Below are positions 26,526 to 39,500 of a DNA stretch of 64,000 nt, piece by piece. The notes beneath the pieces are model-generated. The model was given only the letters and a program-made list of their open reading frames with translations. It was not told the origin of the DNA and searched no databases. Source of the stretch: Dirofilaria immitis (lineage: Eukaryota > Nematoda > Chromadorea > Rhabditida > Onchocercidae); the NCBI GenBank assembly GCA_024305405.1, contig JAKNDB010000088.1, positions 1,196,001 to 1,260,000 on the forward strand. Direction: 5' to 3'. Every line of letters starts with the position of its first letter. Positions within the stretch are counted from its first letter, which is position 1. The translations under genes and the position numbers were made by a program.

Positions 26526-28681
26526 TAAAAGCGAAGAGAATCGTTTTCGAATTTTTCACCGAGGAAATGAAAAAAATAATAATAATTTCTATTCATTATG
26601 TTTTATATTTATACCTATATAATAAATATCTGGAAGGAAAAATTATTTATCGTTGATCATGCATTGTACAAAACAGAAGTGTGGATATTTATTATTATTA
26701 AATGATTAATAAGGTATGTTTTATGTTTTATATTTAATTATTAAATGATTAATGAGATAGTTCTTTCTTGGCCAGAAAGCACTGACAATCAAAAATTACC
26801 ATATTATCATGAATTATCATGATTGTTAAATTTCTTAACTGATAACCATATACTATATTTCTTAAAATTGCAATAATTCTTTTAATTTATTCCTAAATTC
26901 TGCTCACCTATTTAAACTATCGCATTTCAAGCAACAAATCAACTTAAATGATAAATATAAATATAATGTCTATTATTTTATATCAAAAAAAATTATGCAA
27001 AGAAATTTTGATAGAATTTAGCAATATTAGTTTCATTTTCAAAATTGCATAATTTATCTTCTAATTTATTTTCAAACTAAAAACTTTTATGATATAATTT
27101 TTTCGTCTCTAAATTATAAATTTAAACAATGCGAATAAACAATGCATATGTTAGCAGAAATGATATGTAAAATTTTAAAATCAAAATTGAAATTTGGATT
27201 GCTTATTAAATTTTTTATCATCATATTTATATGGCCGTATAAAAAGAAATGAAAGCTTAAAGAACTTTGTTTTTAGAAAAAAATAAAATAAAGAAAAAAA
27301 AAAACGAAAAAGTCTCGTCGACAAGCTATCCATTTTGGTGTTATCGTTATCAGTCTTCACCATCAGAACAACATTAGCATTTGCGTAAATGATTTTTCTC
27401 AAAACTTCACATCTTCGCATTCAAAGTGTTGATTTCGATGATGCAAATAAATGATTACAGTTTAAAGGGATTATTTGAAATTATTTCATTTTTTGATTCT
27501 CAAAATTTTGCAACTTATATTATAGATTAAATGATAGATTGAATGATAATTCAAACTTTCCATTTTTCAGGATTATTCGAGAATCATCTAAGATGTATTT
27601 TTTATAATTTTAAAAATTGCTAAGTTTCTTTTTCTTTTTTTTTTGTTTAAAAAAATCAGCCAAGAAACAAGATATGTGCATTTAATAAATCAAATTTGCC
27701 AGATCTTTCTTGAATTATTAAAAATTAGCCAAGAAGAAAGGCATATATTTAATAATTGAAATTTGTCAAATTTTTTTTTCGAGGCACTGCTAAAATTGGC
27801 CAGATTATGAAGAGCAATAATATATAATTTTAATAATAAATTTGCCAAGTTCTCATGAATTATTCAATGTCGGTTAAGATGCATTTTTTTTACTGTCAAA
27901 TATTGATGAAATTTCAACAATACTTCTTCGATAATGCTTGTAATGAAATAAAAGAAAAAAGCCACATAATGATTCATTTTTAAAAATTATCAAAATAAAG
28001 CTTAAACAATCTTTATTATCAACAAATTACTACTGTATTGATGTTATCGTATCAAAATTGTTACTTAATTAGCGAAAAAAATGACAAATATTTCGATTTT
28101 TTTTTGCTAAGAATATAAATTTAAATAATTTTCATAAAAATAAATGGTAAAATAATAGCATAAAAATAATATTTTTATAATAAATTAAAATTTTATCCCA
28201 AAGAAAATTTTGATACAATAAAATTCAAATTTGACCTCTTTCTTATTTAGTAATTAGAAAAATATATAAATAAATTGAACTTTTAGAAATTATAAAATTT
28301 TCATTCTTATCTTTTTTTCCGCTTAAAATTTCATTCTTATATAAATTTAATAGCTGTTGCAAATGATACAGCAGCATATGCTTATTAGTTCGTAATATTT
28401 AAAATAGGAAATAAATGAAGCTTGAAATTACGAAAAATTTTCATATTATATCAGCTGTTTGTTTGTTTAATTACTGTTATTGGCTGATACATCGCAATGA
28501 TATATTTACGTGATACGTTTTCGTTTTACACATTTATGATCATCAACGTAGAATTTTCTTTTTCTTTTTCTCCCATTAATGAATTATATTTTAGAAAGAA
28601 GAAAATAAAGAAAATAAATATAGGCAAATTTCAACATAGTATTTTTAAAATTTAGGTTTCAAATATATTTATTATTAGTAA

Positions 28682-28795
28682 TTCAAAAAGAAATACTCAT
28701 TATTATCAATTCAAATTATGTATTCATTATTTTTAATTCAAATTATGTATTCATTATTGTTAATCCAAATTATGTATTCATTATTATTTATAATT
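28682..28795 (+). repeat. ~33-bp tandem repeat, three copies
   Basis: Consecutive units contain aattcaaattatgtattcat followed by tattntt; the third has one substitution (aatccaaattatg). Confidence 0.8.
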
Positions 28796-29647
28796 TAAAA
28801 AACGATAATCGAATTTGTCATACATACATATAAATATATAAAATTGATCGACCAGTATTGATATATCATATATCAAAATGTCCTCAGACAATTTATAATT
28901 CCTTTTAAAACTTTAATAAGTTTTAATTTATATCAGAAAAAGCGAATATAAGCTGATATTAGGTTTTATAAGTGAAATTATAAAATTTAATCACTTAATG
29001 TTTAAGTGTATGCTAATTTAAAATAATATATTTTGTTGATAATAAATTTTTCTTGATAAATTTAAGAATTATAAATATAAATATTTTAGCATGATTACAA
29101 TTAGCATAAATTACAATTGATATCTTAATCATTTTATTACATTTCTCATTGAGCGAAAAATCCTATTTTCAACTTACAGTAATTCAATATCACTTTCTAC
29201 AAATTTTACATATACGGTATTAGAAATGTTTCTGTCAAGTGCTTTCATATTATTACAGCATAAATGAATTTATAAAATGGTAATAATTACTTCAATACCT
29301 TTAGTATTAAATTACTTACTGCTTGAAATTAAGTATTCTATTGATGAATTGAGGTGATAATTACCGTAAACCACAATAATGATATCTTGATCATTTCATT
29401 TATTCTTTATTGATTAATCTTATTTTCATATTATAGTAATTTGCAACAATCTTAGAAGTTTGATCTATATGATTTGGAAAAATTTTGTAAACATCTTATA
29501 TTGTTAATCAAATATAAAGTAGTAATAATTAATTCCATCATGTGCCACTGATAATCAAATATAAAGTGATAATGATTAATAATTTCATCATCTTGAATTA
29601 ATTCAAAATATTCGTATAAGAAATTGCTCTCAATCTTTCATGTCATA

Positions 29648-29690
29648 AACATCAACAACAACAATAACAACAACAACAACAACAACAATC
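29648..29690 (+). repeat. (CAA)n tract
   Basis: caacaacaacaataacaaca-type run. Its complement, a (TTG)n tract, lies about 100 bp downstream, so the two can pair. Confidence 0.9.
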
Positions 29691-29780
29691 AAATACGATA
29701 TTTACAACGCTTTTTGTCTTTAAAATCAATCACTAATTTTTAAAATTTTTATTGATATATGCTTGTCGTAACATTTCTTA

Positions 29781-29852
29781 GTTGTCGTCATTGTTGTTGC
29801 TGTTGTTGTTGTTACTGTTGTTGAGATGTTGATTGATGGTGATGTTGATGCT
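29781..29852 (+). repeat. (TTG)n tract
   Basis: ttgttgttgctgttgttgtt-type run continuing into gatgttgatg repeats. It is the inverted counterpart of the CAA tract at 29648-29690. Confidence 0.9.
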
Positions 29853-30979
29853 TATGTTTATTATCTTTCAAGATAAATAAACAACCCTGTTATCAATTTT
29901 TGAACAAAAGCAATAATAGGTACGATAATACTTTCGTAAACGAAAAAACATACATCACCAGAAATTTTGAGAGTTACTATTTCCGATTTTAATTCGAAAT
30001 TAAACTAAAATAAATTTCAAATTTCACTTAAGAGATTCTTCTTCGGGATTTCTCGACATTCCTTTTCATCTTTATGTTGCTTTACATGACTTTCACACAA
30101 AGGAATATGGCAATTATTAAATCTATAATAAATTTTGACTTACTCAAAATTTTTATTTATCAGATTACGGTTTGTAAGATAGCGAAATTATATAGCATCA
30201 ATCGAAAAATCTTATTTTTTAAATTATCAGCCAACACTCAAACTTATGCAATGCTCAAGTACAGCATATCAGTTCTTATCAGTTTCTTAATTGTTTTGCA
30301 TGAGGAATTTATGAAATAAATTTACGCAGTCATTTTGCAATAAAGCAATCATCGTAAGTATTTTGCACAATAATATCTGATACTAATATTATCATCGAAA
30401 TGATTAAAGTTGAAATTTATGCGAAATCATTGGAAATTATCACTGTTATTGATTACATTTTACATTTCCATATAAACCATAAACTTCCCAAAAACTTGAA
30501 ATTTTACATTTAAAATAATTTAAAAAGCGCTACCGAAAATTTCAGATTCAGAGTTAATAAATTTCAAAATTATAATTTAAAATCCCACGCTTAACAAATT
30601 TCAAAAATGTAATTTAAAATTTTATAGCTTCGAATTTTGCAAATTATTTAAAATTACAAAGGGAGAAAGAAATTTTTTTTGCTAAAACTTCAATATAAAA
30701 TTCAAAAATGTAATTGAAAATTTCAAAACTTCAAATTTTTATAAATTATTAGAAATTAAAGAAAAACGCTTGCTAAAAAGTCATCAAACTTTATCGAATG
30801 AAATATTTATTCAATTTTCAAACATATCAACATATCATCGTTAACAGAGAGGCATATCAGTAACAATTGTATAAATTTAATTATTTTCAAATTGAATTTT
30901 ATTTTGAAAATTATTCATTAAAAAATATTATAGGTATGTAGAAAAGAAAAAATAAATAAATAAATATATATATATACAT

Positions 30980-33979
30980 TTATTGTAGCTGCATAGTGGA
31001 AATATTATCACCAGTTAATTTTGATAATCGACAGCTAACATTATGTTGTCGTTCATTTGTTACTTTTCGAATTTTTTCACTATGCGAAAATACTATTTGA
31101 CGCCATACTATTATTGATGTTTTGCGAAAATTTGAGCTGAAAAATCTTAATTAATTACGAAAAAAAGGGAATTATGAACACAATTAATTTTGTATAGCAA
31201 TTGAAATGTTTGTATAAAGTTACCATAGAAAAATACTAATAATAGCAGTGATAACAAATAATAGTACTAATACTACTCATAATAATAGCACTAGTAATAA
31301 TAATAATGATAGTAATACTAATAATGATAAGAACAATTACTATCAGCAGTAATAATGGTACTAGTAAGAATGATATAATAATAATAGTAGTAATAGTAAT
31401 AATAATGACAATGGTAATAATAATACTGATAATAACAATAATAATAATAAACTAACCTGGAAAATGCATAAACGATAACATCACATGCAAAATTAATATA
31501 GTATAAATAATGAGCGGTATTGTATAAAAATATGATAAGACTGCTATCTAAGCCTCCAATAATCGAAAATTCATTACTTTGGAAGACATATAATGCTATC
31601 GTATCCGTAATTCGTAACAAATAAAATGGTGTATTTAATAACATATATACTATTGGTACGACTAATAATATCCTAAAAATGTTAAAAATTTTTTCGTCAA
31701 ATATTTTCCAACGATCTTCTTTTTTAAATATATATTTATTGTAAAATAAATCATTTAGCTAACTTTTACTTATTAATCAAAATTTTAATTTTACATAATA
31801 TTTTGGAAAAAATATTTTAAATTTACGCTTATTGCGAAATTAGCTTATTAATTAATAATATTGAAATTTTAATATTTTTCATCAAACATTTAATTTCCTT
31901 AAAAAAGAAAAAAAACTAATTAAATACAAACATTGCTGAGCCTTGACGACGTCGAACTGAACTGCTATTAGAACGTGATCGAATAGCAACATTATGGGTG
32001 AAACTACGCTTTACTTTACCAGCAACTAATAAATTTAATAAAACTACGCAAAAGCATGGTAATACATAGCACAATATTACATCAGCAACTTCGACAACAA
32101 TCTTTAAAATAAAATTTTTTTATAAATTAAGTTTAATAAATAGTTTTTAATCTTTCATATATGAAGCTAGATTATCAGCTTAAATCGATATTAATTAATT
32201 AAAATATTTAGTCTGATAAGCTTTTTGTATCAGGAAGATTTTCTACAATTAAATTTCTTATAAAAAATATCCAACTAAATAATAATTAAATTAATTAACA
32301 TAATTCAATCACTATTAACGAAAATTTTTCAAAAAAAATCAACAATTATTTTATTTTTAACTCTGAAAGTTTCAAGTTAAAAAAGAAGAAAAATATGAAA
32401 AATTAACAACCTGAAAGCTACCATCATATGGAACACATTTGCGTATATTAGGATAATGAGGATCATTCTTATCATTATACGGTATCAATGATATAAATTG
32501 AATCAAATTAAATGTAAACGGTATTGGTATCCAAAATAAAATCATTTTCCATCGATCCAAATGTCCATACTATAAAATATTTATTTAGCAAATATTATCA
32601 TTCATTTTGCAAATTATAATAAGTATTGCAAAGAAATTTAGCAAAATTTTATATACTTTATTCTAATTATTACGATCAATTAAAATTTATTTAAAAATAA
32701 AATATATTTATATATTTAATCGATTTCATACATATCATTAAGATTTCTTACATATCATTTAAGTGATATTACGAATAAAAAAGAGTAATAGATATAAAAT
32801 TTATATTTTAGTAATAATTAAAAATAAATTTACCTAAAATAATATACGTGATTTCATTTAATTATAAAATGTAATGAAATACGAAAACGTACTTTAAATA
32901 ATGTTGAAAACAAATTTGCGTGATTTTACTTATTCCATTTCACGTTATGTTGAAAGAAAATTTGCGTAAAAATTTTAAACATCCGCACCAAAATAGTATA
33001 AAAATATTTTACCTAATTTTTTTTATTCGCTAATTTTAATCTATCTAAGAAATAGATAGAAAATAAAATATTTATGAAAATGATTAACCCGAGCATGTTT
33101 TAATGGATATGCAATAGCCAAATAACGCTCAATTGTTAATGCAGCAACAGACCAACTACTGATATATGATGATGTTGATAAGATATACTCGATAGCAACA
33201 CAAAAATGATATGTGATAAAGTCAAGTTTGAATAAAATTAATAATAAACCAAGTAGAAAACGCTATCTGCTGTTGTGAGCACTATCAAATAAAGATTCGC
33301 TGAAATCTGTAAATTATTCTTTTAACAAGCAACGGAAAAAGTTCACTGTAAGATAATTAATAATACTAAAATTGATAAAAATCATATTATTTACAATAAA
33401 ATATTTCGTGTATTATTTTTTATTTATCAATTTAATCACTGATAATATGATTTGCTAAAGTAATCAATTTGCATTTTATTTAGCAACGATTTAGATTTAA
33501 AATTTGATTTTGCTTTTTTTTTGTTTTATCACTATTTTATCATTTGTTAGTAATAATAAGTGATTAAAATTTTTTATTTTTATAATAATTAAATACTAAA
33601 CCAAATTAAACAAATATTTCGAATGATTATTACTTTAAATTTTTGATAAAATTGTTAATTTTAATCAAAAAAGATGCATTAAATTTTATTATTATTTTTT
33701 CATAATTGCTTTATTTAATAGCAATATTATTCAATGAAAAAAATATTATTAAATAAAAAATAAATAAATAAAATTTTTATATAAAAAAATCAAATCATAC
33801 AAACAAAAAAAAAAAAAAAAAAAACATACTTCTTGTAATCGTGAATGAAAGATTGTTACCAATGAGACAAAATTACCGCATAAGCCAAAAATGACAATTA
33901 TTGGTAAAATGATGAGGTATAAATCGGTACCTGTTTTTTCCTCACTCTTATCAATATTCAATAATTCTGTGACATTCAT
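30980..33979 (-). CDS. rhodopsin-family G-protein-coupled receptor (peptide-receptor type), one frameshift
   Basis: Minus-strand exons in coding order: 33830-33979, 33089-33306, 32411-32569, 31932-32101, 31457-31672, 30980-31136; about 356 residues. A short N-terminus with an N-glycosylation site (MNVTELL) precedes TM1 (LYLIILPIIVIFGLCGNFVS, containing the conserved GN). TM2 holds LTTADSVFYL. TM3 begins after a conserved Cys (HFCVAIEY) and ends ERYLAIAYPLKH, the E/DRY motif. The second outer loop has the partner Cys (IRKCVPYDG). TM6 reads MLLNTPFYLLRI in place of the usual CWxP, a pattern seen in invertebrate neuropeptide receptors, and TM7 reads YYINFACDVIVYAFS where NPxxY is usual. The basic C-tail has several Ser/Thr. 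The second exon is 218 bp where splice phases require 219; the reading frame slips within TM2 at ttggtt (33248-33253). Ligand unknown. Confidence 0.92.
31241..31452. repeat. (AAT/AGT)n tract in receptor intron 5
   Basis: About 200 bp of interrupted taa/tag/taatga triplets directly after the donor of the TM6-TM7 exon. The tract reads as Tyr-rich open frame on the minus strand, which is an artefact of the repeat. Confidence 0.9.
33808..33826. repeat. poly-A run beside a splice donor
   Basis: A run of about 19 A on the plus strand (T on the coding strand) begins a few bases inside the first intron of the receptor gene, just after the donor gtatg. It shows that this assembly does preserve long homopolymers. 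Confidence 0.9.
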
Positions 33980-36900
33980 TGATTCTTAATAGACAAATAT
34001 TAATTATATATATTTAATCGTAATAATAATAATAATAATAGTTCGTTTGATTTTTGCTTATTATTTGAAATGAAATTGCAAAAAATTTTTATAAAAATAA
34101 TAAATTCTAATTTTCCACTTCACGCATGTATCAAATACATTTCGAAAAAAATTATACTTCAAAAAATAAAAAAATAATGAGTTATCGCATATAAAATAGT
34201 ACTTGCTTCTAAACAGTGATGTCATGACATCATAATGACTAATTTCAATTTGATTAAATTTTTCTATCATATTTTTATCATTGATTGCATATAATTTAAT
34301 CATTTGATTAGTTTAATTGAATTAACATTAAAAAGGCAGACAAAAATATCATAATAAAAATTAGAACGTTACAGATTTAGACAATATGTCGCGGATTGAT
34401 TAATTAATTAATTGAATGTTAGTGCTTCAAAATGATAAATTTATCGAAAGATTTGGCAAAAAGAAAATGAAATATCATTAATCAAAAATGATAATTAATT
34501 CAGATAAAATTATTCATGAGAATGGATAAATTTTCTGATTAATTCAGATGATCTAATTCAAATAATCAGAATTATTTCATATTAGATTAAATCTTTTATC
34601 AATCACTTATCTTCGTTGAAATTAGCTGTATTTAAGGAATAAAAACAAATTCAATTCAATATTATTAAAATTTCCTATTAAATTCTCTTAATGATAAATG
34701 AAATTTCTAAATGTTTATCTGAAAAAAATGAAACTTTTAATTTCTGATATTATCGATTCATGTAAATAAATCATAATAATATTAAAATGTATTAACAAAT
34801 AAATTTCGTACTATACATATATATGTTGTCATTTTATTAATAAAAATAAACTTTTGAAATTTTTATTTTTGAATAAAAATTTCAAAGTGAAAAAAAAGAA
34901 AGAAATTGAAAAATAAAAAAACTGAAAAATGTTCCGACAAAATTATTTTTTTCTTATTTTAAAGAAAAAAATTTTCGAAGAATATTTTAACTGAAAAGAA
35001 AAGACATTTCAATTTGATGGAATAGACTCATGGGAAACGAAACAAAAGGAAAGCTGAAATGTACAAAAATAAATTTAAATTTAAACTTAAAAAATCATAG
35101 TGATATATAATTAATTAATTGATTGATGAAGCAACTTGGACAAAAAAAGAAAAAATTCATAAATTTTTCAAATATTCAAAATACCAGCGATGATCAAAAA
35201 TAGAAAATATGTGTATATTGGAGAAATGAATATGAAAAAATGACAATTTTTCACATTCAAATTACTATCAAAACTTGGGAAATTGGATCATTAAATGAAA
35301 ATTGTCAAAGTTCATTAAATGAAATTATGTTAATAATTCCCAAACTAATGAATATACACATATTTTATTTTTTTTTCTATATCAGCAAGAATTTTTTAAA
35401 TTGATTTGCTGATGAATATCAAGAATGCAAAATAATTGGAATTGCTTTTTTTATGAACAAAATCTAAGCTTACGCTTACTCTGCCTAAAATGATGTTATC
35501 CTACGAAAATTCAAAAATAATTCTTTATAATTTTAGCCTTCTAAAAATTTATGCTTATCATTTTACCAAACGATATATTGATAAACTATAATTCGTTCAT
35601 TCCCGTTTTGCAATTAAAAAATTAATTAAAATCTTTTTTGAATAAGCGGGATCCTGCTGAATTTCAATTTTTTTTACAATTTTTCAGATTTTTAGAATTT
35701 AAATTAATTTTAACGTAATTTAAGTACTTTTTGGAAATACCTTCCCTAATATATAATATTATTTTCGAAACTAAATGATTTTTTAAATTTCGATTAGCAA
35801 AATCTTCACATTACTTAGAAAAAATGAAAAATTCATTCCAGTTAGACCTGAAATATCAAAATTTATATCACAAATTGTCACTACAAATTATTTCTACCAT
35901 TTATCATCATCTTTTGCTCATCATAATTCCCGCAATACTTATAATGTTAATTACAAATTTTATATTTACAATTCTTTCTAAAAATTAATGAATAGATTTT
36001 AATTCTTATAGGTATAAAAAATATAGCACTAAATTTCTACCAAAATTTTGATATCAATTTAATTTGCATATAGTAATTAAATTTTAAAATGTTTCGTTGC
36101 AGAAAATTAAGCAGAAAATTTTTATTTACAAATTCAAAAAAGACCAATGAATGTTTCGAGAAGCTTTTTCCATTCTGCAAAAATCTATTAAAACCTAAAA
36201 TTTATACTGCAAAATTTTAAATTCTTTTTTGCAATAATGCAATAAAGCATTTATGATATCTTTTATATTTTCATAAACGATCTTTTTTTCACTGCCTTGC
36301 TCTCTTTTCTTCTTTTTTTTTTTTTTGGAAAATAATCATATATCTTTTAGATATTAACAAAAAAAAAAAAATAAAGAACAAAATGTAAAATGTATAATTA
36401 ACTCAAAATTTATTTCTACACGAATAAATTGATAAATTCATGTATTGATGATAGAAAAATCATAATAAAATTAAATTTTTGAAACCAAAAAATAAAAATT
36501 TATGAACAAAATGAATGATTGGAAAGGATTTTATGATTTATTGCAAATTGTTATATTGCATGGAAAATCAATCATTTTGATAAAGAGAGAATTATGTATT
36601 TTAAAAATTTTATTTCTAGATTAAAAATTTAATTTTAATTCATGAAATAATCTATTCTCTTTGCTGAGTAGTTTCAATACAGTAATTGTTTTTTTTTCTC
36701 ACATATCTATCAGAGATTAAGCTGATAAGAATAGATATGACACTTTGATATAGTAATTTTCAATAGTAAAAAAAAACATTTAAATATTTGTACTAAGAAG
36801 ATTTAATAGCATATTGAGAAATGAAAGTTTTTGCCTTTCGTAATAATTTAGAAATAACTAAGTAAAATTTTTTAAATATATAATATCGAGAAGATAAATG

Positions 36901-38480
36901 TTAAAATTGTTTTACGTCAATTAATAAGTATAAATTATCATTTACGTGATTTCATCAACATCAATTGTTTGATAGTAAATTTTTTGAAAAAATTTAGCCT
37001 TTTTTCATATATACAAAGCAATTAATATTGTTCTAAATATCAGAATGCGATTAATAATAATAAGTTATACTTATTTAATCCTAATTTTTGCCCATTCTAC
37101 TTTTTGCTCATATCGTCACCAGATATGCATTCAAATTCTAATTCTCAATACCAATCATCAGATAATCTCCCTATTATCAATTCTAATTCTCAATACCAAT
37201 CATCAGATAATCTCCCTATTATCAAAAAGAAATTTAAATTATTGATTATGTTACTGATATTCAACCGTTTATTTACGGCAAATAAATTCGATCATAACAA
37301 AATTTCATTACATGACGGATTTAACTATACCTAATTTCTAGGAACACAAAAATTCATCTTTCATTATTGATAGATGGAAAGAGATGAAAAATGAATCACA
37401 TGAGAAAAGCAAATATAACTTACTTACTATTAATATTTCATATTTATAAAATACTAATATATTAACAAACTTCAAATACATCCTCCAATGGTTAAAAGTA
37501 AATTTTTAAATTGTAGCGAAGAGTATTACAGTATCTAATAAAGTTCTCGAATTAAAAATGTTGTGATAATATAAATGAATAAATTGATTGCTTATTTATT
37601 CATGTCTTTCATTTGCTATTCATGTCTGAAATCTGAATCTCATACTTTTAGCAGAATCATTTTAGAAATTACGAAAATAAAAAAATTGCTTGAGAAATCA
37701 ATAAATGAATGAGTATTTAAAAATTTATACTGATGGTTGGACGATAATAGCCGAAATATGCAAACGAAAGATTGTATTCAACTAAAAAAAAAAAACCTGA
37801 ATGGATTGTAACATTATCATTGATATACTTAGTTATTGCAGAAACTATCGGATAGTCAGAAGATTTTAATGAAAAAAAAGAAAAATATCAAAATGCATAA
37901 TGGGGATTCTGAAAATTTTTTGACCATAAACGATTTGAAAAATTAAGCCATCGTTGGTAAATGAATTCAATAGCATTTTGTAATGGAATTTTAAACAATT
38001 AATCATTTAAGGCATTTATCATTTTAATACATCCAGAAATCGGATTGTTGATTAAACGAGAGATTTGGAATTGGAAAAAAGCCATTTCAAAAAAGATTTT
38101 AATTAAATTGCAAAAAAAAGGACACGAAAATGAAATCTTCCGACTTTTTTTTGGGAAAACTTTATTTAATGCATTATGTTTTTCGTTGCTTTCAATCAAT
38201 ATTTTCATATTCTGTTACCTTTTCATTGGATATCTTTTTTAAAAAAATGGATAAAAATCACCTATAATATTATCAATAATCAATAAACGAAATTAACAAA
38301 CAAAGAAAAATTACTAAATGAGTAAAACAAAGCTGATGCATCGAGTTATAAATTAATGAAATTAGCAATGATCAAGATAATGTTAAATTGATAATGCTAA
38401 ATTTCATTGAAAATTATCAATAGGATGAACCAATTAGTATCGATACCGAAGATTTATTGATAAAATGAACAAATGATTTT
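33980..38480. other. gene-poor AT-rich interval upstream of the receptor gene
   Basis: Promoter and 5' flank of the receptor should lie in its first part, but no unmistakable promoter element was seen. A short (TAA)n run is at 34020-34041. Beyond the 45-bp direct repeat at 37133-37224, I see nothing but simple sequence. Confidence 0.5.
37133..37224 (+). repeat. 45-bp perfect direct repeat, two copies
   Basis: The unit attctcaataccaatcatca..gataatctccctattatcaa occurs twice head to tail with an exact 45-bp period. Because 45 is a multiple of three, open frames through it repeat 15 residues, which makes them look more protein-like than they are. Confidence 0.92.
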
Positions 38481-38486
38481 TTTGCA

Positions 38487-39085
38487 GAAACTACAAATAC
38501 ATAACATCTACAATAATCAACCACAATAAATACGTGACATCTATAAAAACAATTACAAATAATGACATATATAATAATAACGATTGCAAATACATGAATC
38601 TACTGGAAGAACGATAAACGCATGGTACTCTTAGCAACAATTATAACAAATACGTGACATCTGTAACATCCATTACAAATACACGACATCTACTGAAACA
38701 ACTACAAATGAATGATATTTAAAACAATTATAAATTATAATTACGTGACATTTATAATGACACAAAAACGTGACATCTACAACAATTATTACAAATACGC
38801 GACATTTATAACATACAGGGACATTTACAACAATAATTACAAATATGTGACATTTGCAACAATAATTACAATCACGTGGCATTTACAACAACAATTACAG
38901 ATACGTGACATTTACAACAATAATTACGGATACGTGACATTTACAACAATAATTACAAATACGTGACATCTATAACATCTATTGCAAACACATGAAATAT
39001 ATCGAGAGAATTATATAAATGCTTGAAATTTATGTAAGTAAATACGTGACATTTATAATATCCATTACAAATATTTGTCATCTCT
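38487..39085 (+). repeat. degenerate ~28-30-bp tandem array with acgtgacat core
   Basis: About 20 units on the theme acaacaataattacaaatacgtgacattt, with unit length and sequence drifting at the edges and best conserved near 38,760-38,970. The core atacgtgacat is more conserved than the spacer. Open frames on both strands here (repeating Tyr-Asn-Asn or Val-Val-Cys patterns) are by-products. Confidence 0.9.
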
Positions 39086-39500
39086 TTAGCATATAAATAG
39101 TAAAACAGATATGATAAACAATAAATATGTTTATTTCTTTTGAGAAAAAGTTTTTTTTTTGTTTGAAAACATAAATCATTTTTTCAGATCTAAAATTTCT
39201 AAAAGACAAACAGTTATAAAAAGTCTAATTTCAACAAAAAAAAAAAAAAGAAAAGAAATTTGAAGGAAGGAAGGGACAGTAGGCATAAAATGATAAATAT
39301 AATTGTACTTTGAGTTATCATAAATTCTAAAAATTTTTTCATAATTGAAAAGTCATATTAGAAATAGTGAAAAGTTCGTATTATTAATTAAAAGAAGTGC
39401 TATAAAAATACATTTTTCTTATAAATATGGCACATCAAAATCATATTATTATTAAAGAAATGCATTATTTTTAATAAAATTTTTCTTCTTTTTTTTTTTT

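Larger units (their letters stand above)
18067..30979. other. long gene-poor interval
   Basis: No supported protein gene in nearly 13 kb. Apart from the duplicate copy A it contains simple sequence: A/T runs, ATT/ATC and CAA/TTG trinucleotides, a short palindrome, and diverged local duplications, each listed separately where clear. Open frames of 60-110 codons here are explained by low-complexity sequence. Confidence 0.6.

Noticed and set aside
38673..38966. Open frames on both strands with repeating VVNV/CCKC or YNNNYKYVTF patterns
   Set aside because: They are translations of the 28-30-bp tandem array; both strands are equally open, which argues against coding.
38487..39085. CRISPR-like array
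   Set aside because: Units are contiguous and degenerate without unique spacers, and the genome is eukaryotic.
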